Source: Chitinophagales bacterium
Lineage (GTDB): Bacteria > Bacteroidota > Bacteroidia > Chitinophagales > LD1
Direction of reading: 5' to 3'
Assembly (NCBI GenBank): GCA_019638515.1
Contig: JAHBTS010000001.1
Span: forward strand, 186,001 to 250,000
DNA length: 64,000 nt
Positions 36,389 to 45,011 of this stretch are shown piece by piece (the stretch's first letter is position 1; each line of letters opens with the position of its first letter). A program made the translations under genes and the position numbers. The notes under the pieces are model-generated. The model was not told the origin of the DNA and did no database searches. It worked only from the letters and a program-made list of their open reading frames with translations.

Positions 36389-37546
36389 GTGTATAAAGCA
36401 TCTACCATAACATCTAAATTACCCAACGTTGGCACTACTATTTTTTCTGTAATGAGTGCCTTGGCGAAGGAGTATAATGCGGTAAATTTATCGCAGGGAT
36501 TTCCGGATTTTGCACCCGATGAAAAACTGAAAGAAGCTGTGGCCAAGGCGCTTGAAAGCAATTGCCATCAGTATGCTTTAATGTTTGGTAGTTTGTTGCT
36601 GCGCGAAAAAATTGCGGCAAAGTATGCTGCGCATTCCAAAGTGTTGTTGCATCCCGATAGCGAAATTACCATTACCGCAGGCGCCACGCAGGCTATTTTT
36701 ACTGCCATACAAGCCGTGGTGCAGCCGGGCGATGAAGTGCTGCTGTTTGCTCCTTGCTACGATAGTTATGTTCCTGCCATTACATTGGCGGGAGGGAAGT
36801 GTATTTTTTACAATATGCTGCCACCACATTTTTCAATCAATTGGAGCGAAGTGGCACAGCTTATTTCGCCCAAAACAAAACTCATTGTGTTTAACTCGCC
36901 TCATAACCCAACGGCATCGCTGCTAACTGCCGAAGATATAGTAGAATTGAAACAGTTATTGGCGCACACTCCGGCTCTGTTGCTAAGCGATGAAGTATAT
37001 GAACACATAGTGTTTGACGGTAAACAACATCAAAGTTTTTTGTGCGATGAAACCTTGCGTGCACGCAGTTTTGTAGTTAGTTCTTTTGGGAAAACATATC
37101 ATGTTACCGGTTGGAAAGTTGGCTATTGCATAGCTCCCGAGGCGCTTACCAAGGAGTTTAGGAAGGTACACCAGTTTAATGTGTTTAGTGTAAACAGCAT
37201 GGCGCAAGAAGTATTCTCACAACTATTGGATTTTCCGGATTTATATACCAACCTTTCTTTATTTTATGAAGAAAAACGCAATACATTTCGTGCATTGTTG
37301 CAAGCATCTGCATTTGATTTATTGCCATGTGGCGGAACGTATTTTCAATTAGCATCGTATGCGAAAATTAGCGAAGCAAACGATGTGGAATTTTGCCGAT
37401 GGCTTACATGCAATATTGGCGTGGCGGCCATTCCGGTTTCGGTGTTTTATGAAGAAAAAGATATGGATGTGCGCTTGGTACGCTTTTGCTTTGCAAAGAG
37501 GCAAGAAACGTTGCTACTAGCTTCGGAACGTTTAAATAGTATTTAA
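36389..37546 (+). CDS. Class I/II PLP aminotransferase (methionine/kynurenine type)
   Basis: The 385-residue enzyme is a fold-type I aminotransferase like E. coli YbdL: NLSQGFPDF, TAGATQAIF, NSPHNPTAS, SDEVYEH (D201, Y204) and the PLP lysine K235 in SSFGKTYHVTGWKVGY. YbdL-type enzymes use methionine, His or Phe, and kynurenine aminotransferases are close relatives. The start is the GTG at 36389, because no other start exists before the conserved N-terminus and a stop lies four codons upstream. It is convergent with the DUF1573 gene. Confidence 0.9.
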   Translation: MYKASTITSKLPNVGTTIFSVMSALAKEYNAVNLSQGFPDFAPDEKLKEAVAKALESNCHQYALMFGSLLLREKIAAKYAAHSKVLLHPDSEITITAGATQAIFTAIQAVVQPGDEVLLFAPCYDSYVPAITLAGGKCIFYNMLPPHFSINWSEVAQLISPKTKLIVFNSPHNPTASLLTAEDIVELKQLLAHTPALLLSDEVYEHIVFDGKQHQSFLCDETLRARSFVVSSFGKTYHVTGWKVGYCIAPEALTKEFRKVHQFNVFSVNSMAQEVFSQLLDFPDLYTNLSLFYEEKRNTFRALLQASAFDLLPCGGTYFQLASYAKISEANDVEFCRWLTCNIGVAAIPVSVFYEEKDMDVRLVRFCFAKRQETLLLASERLNSI

Positions 37547-37577
37547 TAAAAAAGGGAAGCAATTGCTCGCTTCCCTT
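37546..37577 (-). terminator. Intrinsic terminator of the DUF1573 gene
   Basis: A 9-bp stem AAGGGAAGC / GCTTCCCTT (37552-37560 and 37569-37577) with an 8-nt loop. Read on the minus strand it is followed by TTTTTTATT, so it terminates the DUF1573 transcript. On the plus strand only two Ts follow, so it is poor for the aminotransferase. Confidence 0.85.
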
Positions 37578-37600
37578 AGTGCATTCTTATTTTAAAGAAA

Positions 37601-38143
37601 TTATTTTGAACTACCTTTTTTTGCAGGTGCTTGTTTTGCGGCAGGTGCAACATTGGTGTTTTTTTCAACTGCAGGTGCAACTGCGGGTACCGGAGTTACT
37701 GGTTGTGCAGGTTTTGCAACTTGGCCTGAAGTAGCGCCAGCATTTGGATCCAATACTGTACCATGAATTTTTAAAGTTTCAGGGCTGTTTTTTGCATTAG
37801 ATTCAACTGTTACGGTTTTGGTGAAAGCACCAATACGGTGAGTATCGTAATTTACTTTTATCACTCCTGTTTTGCCCGGCATAATTGGCTCCTTTGGACA
37901 ATCCGGCACGGTACATCCACAAGAACCGCGACAGTTATTAATTACCAACGGGCTTTTTCCCACGTTTGTAAACTTAAATTCGCGCCCGCCATTTTCGTCT
38001 TGTTTAATGGTTCCGTAATCAATGTCTGTTGATTCCCATTTAAACTCGGGAGCATTTGGATCAACCGGGGTAGCAACTCCGGCCTGTGCAGCAGCAAATA
38101 ATGCCGAACCGGCTACACATAAAGTAATGAACAACTTCTTCAT
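37601..38143 (-). CDS. Exported DUF1573 protein
   Basis: The 180-residue protein has a signal peptide (MKKLFITLCVAGSALFAAAQ) and one DUF1573 domain, recognised by DYGTIKQDENGGREFKFTNVGKSPLVINNCRGSCGCT, an Ig-like fold of about 100 residues related to ASH domains. The rest is a Pro/Ala/Lys-rich tail. The CxxxCGCT cysteines could bind metal or form disulfides. Function is unknown, although the family is abundant in Bacteroidota. It is followed by its own terminator. Confidence 0.87.
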   Translation of the reverse strand: MKKLFITLCVAGSALFAAAQAGVATPVDPNAPEFKWESTDIDYGTIKQDENGGREFKFTNVGKSPLVINNCRGSCGCTVPDCPKEPIMPGKTGVIKVNYDTHRIGAFTKTVTVESNAKNSPETLKIHGTVLDPNAGATSGQVAKPAQPVTPVPAVAPAVEKNTNVAPAAKQAPAKKGSSK

Positions 38144-38221
38144 GCTTTTTAATTTGTTTTTAAAAATTATGTTTTTGAAAGCAAAACAAATGTAATGCCT
38201 TTTTTCTGGTATAGAGATTTA

Positions 38222-38258
38222 CAAAATGCTAAATGGTTAAATCATTTAACACATTTTG
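38222..38258. repeat. AT-rich palindrome upstream of the DUF1573 gene
   Basis: GTTAAAT-C-ATTTAAC at 38236-38250 is an exact 7-bp-arm palindrome, nested in CAAAATG (38222-38228) and CATTTTG (38252-38258). It lies 79 bp or more upstream of the DUF1573 start and past the end of prfA. Without a T-run it is more likely an operator than a terminator. Confidence 0.4.
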
Positions 38259-38319
38259 ATGTTTAGAAGATAAACCGCAGCATAAAATAGATAGTTGCGA
38301 GCTGTATTACAATAAGTTA

Positions 38320-39396
38320 TTACACAGCTACTCCGCCTTCTTTAAGCTTTTCTGTTTGTTCGGCAACGGCAAGTGCTTCAAGCATTTCGCTAATTTCACC
38401 ATTCATAAAGGCATCTAAGTTGTAAATGCTCATGTTTATTCGGTGGTCGGTGATGCGACCTTGCGGATAATTATAGGTGCGTATTTTGGCACTGCGGTCG
38501 CCTGTGCTTACGAGTGTTTTTCTGCGCGCGGCAATTTCGTTTTCGTGTTCGCGAACGGCAGCTTCGTAAATTCTTGTTTTCATCATTTTCAAAGCCATTT
38601 CCCGGTTTTTATGCTGGCTTCGTTCTTGCTGGCATTCTACTACTACACCTGTTGGAATATGGGTTAGGCGCACGGCACTTTCTGTTCTATTTACGTGCTG
38701 TCCACCGGCACCGCTGGCGCGGAATACATCCATTTTTATATCGGCTTCGTTTACCTGTACATCTACTTCCTCGGCTTCGGGCAGCACTGCAATAGATGCT
38801 GCCGAGGTGTGTACACGCCCTTGTGCTTCAGTTTTTGGAACACGCTGTACTCGGTGTACACCACTTTCAAATTTTAGAGTGCCATACACATTGTTTCCTT
38901 TTATTTCTATTACAATCTCTTTGTAGCCGCCCACGGTTCCCTCGTTGGCATTTACCAAGCTAATTTCCCAATTTTTGGTTTCGCAAAAGCGGGTGTACAT
39001 ACGCAGTAAATCGCCTGCAAAAATACTGGCTTCATCGCCTCCGGTTCCTGCACGTATTTCAAGGAGTACATTCTTTTCGTCTTCGGGATCTTTGGGTACC
39101 AATAATTTTTTTAGTTCATCTTCAAGGGTTGTGCGCTCTGCTTCTAATTGCTCTAAATCGGCTTTTGCCAATTCGCGAAATTCTTCATCTTTTTCTTTGT
39201 TTAGAATTTCTTTATTGTTTTCGATATTGCTTATTACCAATTTGTAGCGGTCGTACACCAATACCACTTCTTCTAGTTCTCGATATTCTTTATTGAGTTT
39301 TGCAAATAGCTTCATATCGGATGTGGCGGCAGGATCCATAAGCCTTTTTCCGATTTCAATAAAATTTCCTTTAAGTGACTCTAACTGTGAAAACAT
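38320..39396 (-). CDS. prfA: Peptide chain release factor 1
   Basis: RF1 reads UAA and UAG and triggers peptide release. The 358-residue protein has the catalytic GGQ at 231-233 and the codon-recognition PxT tripeptide at 187-189, here PKT where E. coli has PAT, followed by EAQGRVHTSAA. The ATG at 39396 gives the family N-terminus (FSQLESLKGNF). Two in-frame extensions upstream lack similarity. No prmC is adjacent. It is divergent from lpdA. Confidence 0.95.
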   Translation of the reverse strand: MFSQLESLKGNFIEIGKRLMDPAATSDMKLFAKLNKEYRELEEVVLVYDRYKLVISNIENNKEILNKEKDEEFRELAKADLEQLEAERTTLEDELKKLLVPKDPEDEKNVLLEIRAGTGGDEASIFAGDLLRMYTRFCETKNWEISLVNANEGTVGGYKEIVIEIKGNNVYGTLKFESGVHRVQRVPKTEAQGRVHTSAASIAVLPEAEEVDVQVNEADIKMDVFRASGAGGQHVNRTESAVRLTHIPTGVVVECQQERSQHKNREMALKMMKTRIYEAAVREHENEIAARRKTLVSTGDRSAKIRTYNYPQGRITDHRINMSIYNLDAFMNGEISEMLEALAVAEQTEKLKEGGVAV

Positions 39397-39523
39397 GCCA
39401 AAAATTGAGGTGCGAAAATAGGCGATTATATCAATCTGCCGCAACTAAGATTTAATTCTTAGTTCTTAAAAACTTGCAAACTTACTTCATAGACATAACT
39501 TGCAGCCGTTTAATGCAAAAATT

Positions 39524-40915
39524 ATGAATTACGATTTAATAGTTATTGGTAGCGGACCGGGCGGATATGTTGCTGCAATTCGCGCTTCGCAATTGGGTTT
39601 AAAAACAGCGGTGGTTGAAAAAGAAAATCTGGGTGGCGTGTGTTTAAATTGGGGTTGTATTCCCACTAAAGCCTTGTTGAAGAGTGCACAAGTGTTTGAA
39701 TATCTTCAACATGCTTCGGATTACGGTATTGTGGTAGGCGATGCCAAGGCCGATTTTTCTGCTGTGGTAAAACGTAGCCGCGGAGTTGCAGAAGGTATGA
39801 GTAAGGGTATTCAGTTTCTTTTTAAGAAAAATAAAATTGACACCATTTTGGGTTTTGGGAAATTAAAGCCTGGAAAAAAGGTGGAAGTAACTGATGATGC
39901 AGGCAAAAAAACGGAATACGCTGCTAAGCATATTATTTTGGCAACAGGTGGTCGCAGCCGAGAATTGCCTAATTTAAAGCAAGATGGAAAAAAAATTATA
40001 GGCTACCGCGAAGCCATGAATTTGCCTGCTCAGCCTGCCAGCATGGTAGTAGTGGGCAGTGGCGCTATTGGAATGGAGTTTGCATATTTCTATAATGCAC
40101 TTGGCACCAAAGTTACGGTAGTAGAATTTTTAGATAGCGTATTGCCGCGCGAAGATGCCGAAGTGAGCAAAGAAGTGGAGCGCATTATGAAGAAAAAAGG
40201 TATTGCTGTAAAAACCGGAACTTCGGTTGAAAGTGTGGATACAAAAGGAAAAGGTTGTGTGGTGTTAGCCAAAGCAAAAGACGGAAGTACCGAAAAAATA
40301 GAATGCGATATAGTGCTTTCGGCAGTAGGCGTTGCTACTAATTTAGATGGTATTGGCTTAGAAGAAAGTGGCATTAAAACCGAAAAAGGAATAGTGCTTA
40401 CCGATGAATTTTATTGGACCAATGTAGAAGGTGTGTATGCTATAGGCGATATTGTAAAAGGGCCGGCATTAGCACATGTAGCCAGCGCAGAGGGTATTGT
40501 GTGTGTAGAGAAAATTGCAGGGCATCATCCGGAACCTATTAACTACGATAATATACCAAGTTGTACTTATTGCGTGCCAGAGGTGGCAAGCGTGGGTTTA
40601 ACCGAAGCCGAAGCCAAGCAAAAAGGGTATGAAATAAAAGTAGGGAAATTTCCATTTTCTGCATCGGGCAAGGCAAGTGCGGCCGGAGCAAAAGAAGGTT
40701 TTGTGAAAGTAATTTACGATGCCAAGTATGGCGAGTGGCTGGGTACACACATGGTTGGACAGAATGTAACCGAAATGATTGCAGAAGTAGTGGTAGCCAG
40801 AAAGTTAGAAACTACCGGGCATGAAATTATTAAGAGCATTCACCCGCATCCAACTATGAGCGAAGCAATTATGGAAGCTACTGCTGCGGCATTTGGCGAA
40901 GTAATACATTTGTAG
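39524..40915 (+). CDS. lpdA: Dihydrolipoyl dehydrogenase (E3)
   Basis: E3 reoxidises the lipoyl groups of pyruvate, 2-oxoglutarate and branched-chain dehydrogenase complexes. The 463-residue flavoprotein has GSGPGG (9-14) for FAD, the redox disulfide C40/C45 in GGVCLNWGCIPTKA, an NAD-binding GSGAIGMEF, and the C-terminal catalytic IHPHPTMSEA. The ATG at 39524 precedes the conserved NYDLIVIG. It converges on sucB, whose product E2 uses this same E3, and they share a bidirectional terminator. Confidence 0.96.
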   Translation: MNYDLIVIGSGPGGYVAAIRASQLGLKTAVVEKENLGGVCLNWGCIPTKALLKSAQVFEYLQHASDYGIVVGDAKADFSAVVKRSRGVAEGMSKGIQFLFKKNKIDTILGFGKLKPGKKVEVTDDAGKKTEYAAKHIILATGGRSRELPNLKQDGKKIIGYREAMNLPAQPASMVVVGSGAIGMEFAYFYNALGTKVTVVEFLDSVLPREDAEVSKEVERIMKKKGIAVKTGTSVESVDTKGKGCVVLAKAKDGSTEKIECDIVLSAVGVATNLDGIGLEESGIKTEKGIVLTDEFYWTNVEGVYAIGDIVKGPALAHVASAEGIVCVEKIAGHHPEPINYDNIPSCTYCVPEVASVGLTEAEAKQKGYEIKVGKFPFSASGKASAAGAKEGFVKVIYDAKYGEWLGTHMVGQNVTEMIAEVVVARKLETTGHEIIKSIHPHPTMSEAIMEATAAAFGEVIHL

Positions 40916-40935
40916 AGGTTGGCCATATTGCCCCA

Positions 40936-40977
40936 AATAAAAAAAGCGACCCTAAATTTAGGGTCGCTTTTTTTATT
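40936..40977. terminator. Perfect 42-bp palindromic bidirectional terminator
   Basis: Two exact 21-nt arms meet between bases 40956 and 40957: AATAAAAAAAGCGACCCTAA and one more A, then its reverse complement. The GC-rich core is GCGACCC/GGGTCGC, flanked by A7 and T7. Either strand reads as a stem followed by a T-run, so it serves both lpdA and the opposing sucB. Confidence 0.93.
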
Positions 40978-40993
40978 GGTATTTACTCATTGC

Positions 40994-42235
40994 TTACACT
41001 TCTAATAAAAGTTCTACAGGGTCTGCACCTAAGAGCATTTTATGCGGATTTTCCAGATAGTCTTTTACGGCAACTAAGAAACTTACAGATTCTTTACCGT
41101 CAATAATACGGTGGTCGTAACTTAATGCCAGATACATCATTGGGCGAATTACAATTTGCCCATCTACCACCACGGGGCGGTCTTGTACTTTGTGCATTCC
41201 TAAAATGGCCGATTGCGGAGGATTGATAATTGGAGTGCTCATAAGCGATCCAAATACACCTCCGTTTGAAATAGTAAAGGTGCCTCCGGTCATTTCCTCC
41301 ATGGTAAGTAAACCATCGCGTCCTTTAATGGCAAGTTCTTTTACTTTTTTCTCTATGCCTGCCAGCGATAGCGATTCTGCATTTCTAATAACAGGTACTA
41401 CCAACCCTTTCGGAGTGGAAACGGCAATAGAAATATCTACGTAATCGTGATATACTAAGTTGCCATCTTCAATATAAGCATTAACTGCCGGAAATTTTTC
41501 TAATGCTAAGCATACAGCTTTGGTAAAAAAGCTCATCATGCCAAGGTTTACTTCGTTTTTCTTTTTAAACGTATCGGCATATTGAGCGCGAATTTTGTTG
41601 ATGGCACTCATATCCACTTCATTAAAAGTAGTAAGCATGGCGGTGCTGTTTTTGGCAAAAACCAATCTTTCGCTGATGGTTCTGCGTACACGGCTCATTT
41701 TTTCTACACGTTCGTTTCGGCTAAAGGCTTCGTGAACGGGCAGGTTGGCTTTATTGCGCACAGCTTGTATGGCATCTTCTTTTGTAATTCTGCCGCCTAC
41801 TCCGGTGCCTTTTACGGCAGTAGTTTTTACGCCTCCTTCATCTAATATTTTTTTGGCTGCAGGCGATGGATGGCCGCTTGCAACGGTAGTAGCCGCAGCT
41901 TTAGATTCTACTTTAGTTTCTACCGGTTTGGGTTTGCTTTCTTCTTTTGGTGGGGCTGCTTTTTCAACAGCCGGAGCGGTGGTTGCAATTGCCGGCTTGG
42001 CTGCTTTTTCGTCAATATTAGCAAGCAGGCCGCCCACTTTAATATCATCGCCTTCAGCGGCAACCAAACTAATTACGCCTGCAATGGGAGCGGGCAATTC
42101 TTGTGCTGCTTTATCTGTTTCTAGTTCGCACAAAGGTTGGTCGAGTTCTACATAATCACCGGTTTTTACTAACCACTTGCTCAGGGTTACTTCCGAAATA
42201 CTTTCGGCTACGGCAGGTACTTTAACGTCAGTCAT
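40994..42235 (-). CDS. sucB: 2-oxoglutarate dehydrogenase E2 (dihydrolipoamide succinyltransferase)
   Basis: The 413-residue E2 has an N-terminal lipoyl domain with acceptor K42 in [10 protein letters not shown], an Ala/Pro/Lys linker, a peripheral-subunit-binding domain ([13 protein letters not shown]) and the acyltransferase core with [12 protein letters not shown]. Short-lipoyl, succinyl-type features favour SucB over AceF. Start was set at the ATG at 42235 so that [13 protein letters not shown] begins the protein. sucA is not adjacent, which is unusual. A TATTTTTG -7 box lies 19 nt upstream. Confidence 0.9.
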   Translation of the reverse strand: MTDVKVPAVAESISEVTLSKWLVKTGDYVELDQPLCELETDKAAQELPAPIAGVISLVAAEGDDIKVGGLLANIDEKAAKPAIATTAPAVEKAAPPKEESKPKPVETKVESKAAATTVASGHPSPAAKKILDEGGVKTTAVKGTGVGGRITKEDAIQAVRNKANLPVHEAFSRNERVEKMSRVRRTISERLVFAKNSTAMLTTFNEVDMSAINKIRAQYADTFKKKNEVNLGMMSFFTKAVCLALEKFPAVNAYIEDGNLVYHDYVDISIAVSTPKGLVVPVIRNAESLSLAGIEKKVKELAIKGRDGLLTMEEMTGGTFTISNGGVFGSLMSTPIINPPQSAILGMHKVQDRPVVVDGQIVIRPMMYLALSYDHRIIDGKESVSFLVAVKDYLENPHKMLLGADPVELLLEV

Positions 42236-42253
42236 TTTAAAAAAAATTGTGCC

Positions 42254-42261
42254 CAAAAATA
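42254..42261 (-). promoter_or_regulatory. Candidate -7 promoter box of sucB
   Basis: On the minus strand this reads TATTTTTG, matching TAnnTTTG, about 19 nt upstream of the sucB ATG. A TTTG lies only 15 nt further upstream, which is closer than usual. Confidence 0.35.
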
Positions 42262-42442
42262 AACTTTCAACAATACCAAAGGTGGAAGTTTTGAGTATTT
42301 ATGATTGTAAAGTGAAGAATTAAGCATACAAGAGGTGTAAAATAAGATTGTAGGGTGTGTTTTGCTGCACCAAATAGGTGTTGGCAATTTCTTTTTTACC
42401 GATAAATAGAGAATTTTTGTATTTGAAAATCAACTATTCATT

Positions 42443-43333
42443 TTGCGCAGCAGCGTTAGTCTTGCACATCTTTATATGCATCTTTCTATTCTCCTTTGGG
42501 GGTTTACGGGTGTTTTGGGCAGGGGTATTTCTTTAAGCGAAGGTGGATTGGTTTGGTGGCGGATGTTGCTGGTGAGTATTTCGCTGGGGTTACAGGTTGG
42601 GCTGCTTAGGGGCAGAGGTTTTAGTGTAACACGAAGGCAGTTTGGGCAAATGGCGGCTGTTGGGGTATTACTTATGGTGCATTGGTTGTTTTTTTATGGA
42701 GCCATTAAGTATGCAAATGTGTCTATTGCATTAAGTTGCTTTTCTACCACTTCGCTCTTTACAGCTTTGTTGGAACCGTTGGTTACCAAAAAGAAGTTTA
42801 GTGCATCGGAGGTGAGTTTTAGTCTGCTGGGTATTGTGGGCATTGCCTTTATATTTTATGACGGTAGCGATTATGTATTGGGAATATTCTTGGCCGTTAT
42901 GGCAGCTTTTGTGGGTGCGTTTTACAATATTCTAAATAAGGATATTGTGCATGAGTTGCCACCGGATGTGGTAAGTTTTTATGAAATGAGTACAGGTTTT
43001 ATAGCTCTTACGGTTTTGTTGCCGGTGTATGTTTTTTTCTTTCCCAGTGCGGCATTTTTGCCCTCAAGCAGCGATTGGTTGCTGTTGGCGGTTTTGGTGT
43101 TGGTTTGTACGCATATTACGCTTGTCCTCTCGCTGGCGGCATTAAAGGAGTTGAGTGCTTTTACGCTTAACCTTGCCATTAACTTGGAACCTATTTACGG
43201 CATTGCGTTGGCATTTGTGTTTTTTGGCGAGCACCAATTGTTGGGCAGCGGATTTTATATTGGCAGTGCAATAGTGTTGATGAGCGTGGTATTGCACGCT
43301 TTATATATTTCGAAAAGGAAGGTGGTGCTTTAG
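42443..43333 (+). CDS. DMT-superfamily (EamA) membrane transporter
   Basis: The 296-residue protein has ten hydrophobic segments in two EamA halves, with the typical HLSILLWGFTGVLG start and a second-half SAFTLNLAINLEPIYGIALAFVFFGE block. Members export or import amino acids, nucleosides or other metabolites, and the substrate cannot be read from sequence. The start is either the TTG at 42443 or the ATG at 42476. The TTG gives a short hydrophilic N-terminus before helix 1. The stop overlaps the next gene's stop on the other strand by 4 bp. Confidence 0.82.
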   Translation: MRSSVSLAHLYMHLSILLWGFTGVLGRGISLSEGGLVWWRMLLVSISLGLQVGLLRGRGFSVTRRQFGQMAAVGVLLMVHWLFFYGAIKYANVSIALSCFSTTSLFTALLEPLVTKKKFSASEVSFSLLGIVGIAFIFYDGSDYVLGIFLAVMAAFVGAFYNILNKDIVHELPPDVVSFYEMSTGFIALTVLLPVYVFFFPSAAFLPSSSDWLLLAVLVLVCTHITLVLSLAALKELSAFTLNLAINLEPIYGIALAFVFFGEHQLLGSGFYIGSAIVLMSVVLHALYISKRKVVL

Positions 43334-44586
43334 GTTTTTTGTTTTTTCTTCCGCGCAGCGGGAAATAATACATTGTTTAAAATAAGGCGGTAGCCCGGGC
43401 TATTTGGGTGAAGGTCTAAATTAGTGGGTGGGTCGCCAACTAGGTGCTGATAATCTTCGGGGTCGTGTCCGCCATAAAAACTCCACATGCCTTTGCCGTG
43501 TTCGCCATGGATGTATCGTGCTTCTTCGTAAGTTTTATTTTGCCCCATTACCAAGGTGCTGCTTTTTACAAACTTTTTTTTGAAGGCAGTGGTTTGCCCC
43601 AAAAATCCTTTTACGGTTTTGGTATGGTTTTGAGTGAGCATGGTGGGTACCGGATCCCATTTTGCACTGAAATCGAATAGCGTAAAGTAATCTAAATCTT
43701 TGGGAACTTGCCTGCCAAATTGAGCATCTATATCGCTGTACTCGTATTCGTAAGGATTGGTGCGCAGGTGAAAATTTCCAAATGCAAAACAGTTGTCGAA
43801 ATCTAGTTTACTTTGGGCTTGTGGGTCTTGCGGATCGTGGTCGTACATTACATCGCATATATCGGTGTTTTCGGCAGCGAGGGCTATATCGTAACTATCG
43901 GTGGCACTGCACATGGCAAACATAAAGCCTCCGCCAAATACAAAGCTTTTTATGTTTTTTGCTACGGCTAGTTTTAGTTGGCTTACTTTGTTGAATCCTC
44001 TGCGTTTGGCAGCTTCTTCTAATTCATGTACTTGTGCTTGGTACCATTCTGCTCCGCTAAATGAGCCGTAAAATTTTCCGTATTGCCCGGTGAAGTCTTC
44101 ATGATGCAGGTGCAGCCAGTCGTAGAGCAGCAATTTGCCATCTAAAATTTCATCGTCATACACTACATCGTAAGGAATTTCGGCATAAGTGAGCACGAGT
44201 GTAACGGCATCGTCCCACGGTAGTTTTCCTTTGGGCGAATACACGGCAATTTTAGGCGCCTTTTCTAGTTTCACCACATCCATATTGGCTTCGGGATTGG
44301 CGATTTCGCTGAGTATGGAAGTGTATTGCCCATCGGCAATTACTTCGTAGCTTATACCTCTTATTTTACATTCATCTTCAATTGCTTTTGCATAAGGCAT
44401 AGAAAAACTTCCGCCACGATAGTTCAAGAGCCAGTCGGCTTCTACGTTTTGTTTTAATGTCCAGTAGGTAATGCCATAGGCTTTTAAGTGGTTTTTTTGA
44501 GCCACATCCATAGGAATAAAAATGCGGGAGGCATGTGCCGAAGCCGTAAAAAACAATAATAGAAGGAAAGAGTGAACCAACTTCAT
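43330..44586 (-). CDS. Exported amidotransferase-like protein, commonly labelled asparagine synthetase B
   Basis: The 418-residue protein has a signal peptide (MKLVHSFLLLLFFTASAHA) and a domain starting RIFIPMDVAQKNHLKAYGITYW, seen in Bacteroidota proteins labelled asparagine synthetase B. It has no N-terminal Cys2 glutaminase or PP-motif of AsnB, so that name looks wrong. Instead FGGGFMFAMCSATDSYDIAL resembles a nucleophile elbow of class I glutamine amidotransferase or ThuA-like folds, with C231 as a possible nucleophile. Being exported argues against nucleotide-dependent synthesis. True activity is unknown. Confidence 0.7.
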   Translation of the reverse strand: MKLVHSFLLLLFFTASAHASRIFIPMDVAQKNHLKAYGITYWTLKQNVEADWLLNYRGGSFSMPYAKAIEDECKIRGISYEVIADGQYTSILSEIANPEANMDVVKLEKAPKIAVYSPKGKLPWDDAVTLVLTYAEIPYDVVYDDEILDGKLLLYDWLHLHHEDFTGQYGKFYGSFSGAEWYQAQVHELEEAAKRRGFNKVSQLKLAVAKNIKSFVFGGGFMFAMCSATDSYDIALAAENTDICDVMYDHDPQDPQAQSKLDFDNCFAFGNFHLRTNPYEYEYSDIDAQFGRQVPKDLDYFTLFDFSAKWDPVPTMLTQNHTKTVKGFLGQTTAFKKKFVKSSTLVMGQNKTYEEARYIHGEHGKGMWSFYGGHDPEDYQHLVGDPPTNLDLHPNSPGYRLILNNVLFPAARKKKQKT

Positions 44587-44608
44587 GCTATAAAATTAAA
44601 CGAATTTT

Positions 44609-44630
44609 TGTTGCAGAGGGGTATGCAACA
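44609..44630. repeat. Hairpin in the upstream region of the exported amidotransferase-like gene
   Basis: TGTTGCA (44609-44615) and TGCAACA (44624-44630) form a 7-bp stem with an 8-nt loop, 23 nt upstream of the ATG at 44586. The minus strand reads the stem and then an A-run, not a T-run, so it is not a standard terminator. Confidence 0.3.
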
Positions 44631-44655
44631 TTTTGTAACAAACAGGTGTGTGCAT

Positions 44656-45006
44656 TTAGTTAGAGTGGTTAGGTTTTTTTTTGAGGTATTGCAGCCATGC
44701 CAACCATTTCCTTTTTTGCAGGTAGTTGGGTTGGTTGTCGTTTTGGTAGGCTTCGCGTTCAAACACAATTTCGCGGTAGGCTTGCGCATGGTTACGATAC
44801 CGCAAAATATTCCAACCATAGTGGAGCAGGTAGAGTAAAAAGAATCCTATAAAAAGCAATTCTTTTTGCTGTGCAAAGTGTATGCGCTCGTGGCGTACCA
44901 AGGTTTCGTTTAGTTTTAAATCGGGGTGTTTAATAACAATAAACGGGAATACTGCCATGCCGGAGTATGGAAACCAAGAGAGTACTATAAACAATGGTTT
45001 ACGCAT
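44656..45006 (-). CDS. Small membrane protein with HERIH metallopeptidase-like motif
   Basis: The 116-residue protein starts at the ATG at 45006. It has a hydrophobic start, then RHERIHFAQQKE, in the HExxH form of zinc metallopeptidases, a hydrophobic helix (LLFIGFFLLYLLHYGWNIL) and an acidic FEREAY that could give a third ligand. I recall short homologues in other Bacteroidota with the same HERIH...FEREAY layout. Activity is not demonstrated. It follows pabA by 5 bp and cvpA-pabA lie upstream, so the three are probably one operon. An in-frame ATG 15 codons upstream would overlap pabA. Confidence 0.65.
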   Translation of the reverse strand: MRKPLFIVLSWFPYSGMAVFPFIVIKHPDLKLNETLVRHERIHFAQQKELLFIGFFLLYLLHYGWNILRYRNHAQAYREIVFEREAYQNDNQPNYLQKRKWLAWLQYLKKKPNHSN

Positions 45007-45011
45007 GGTGC

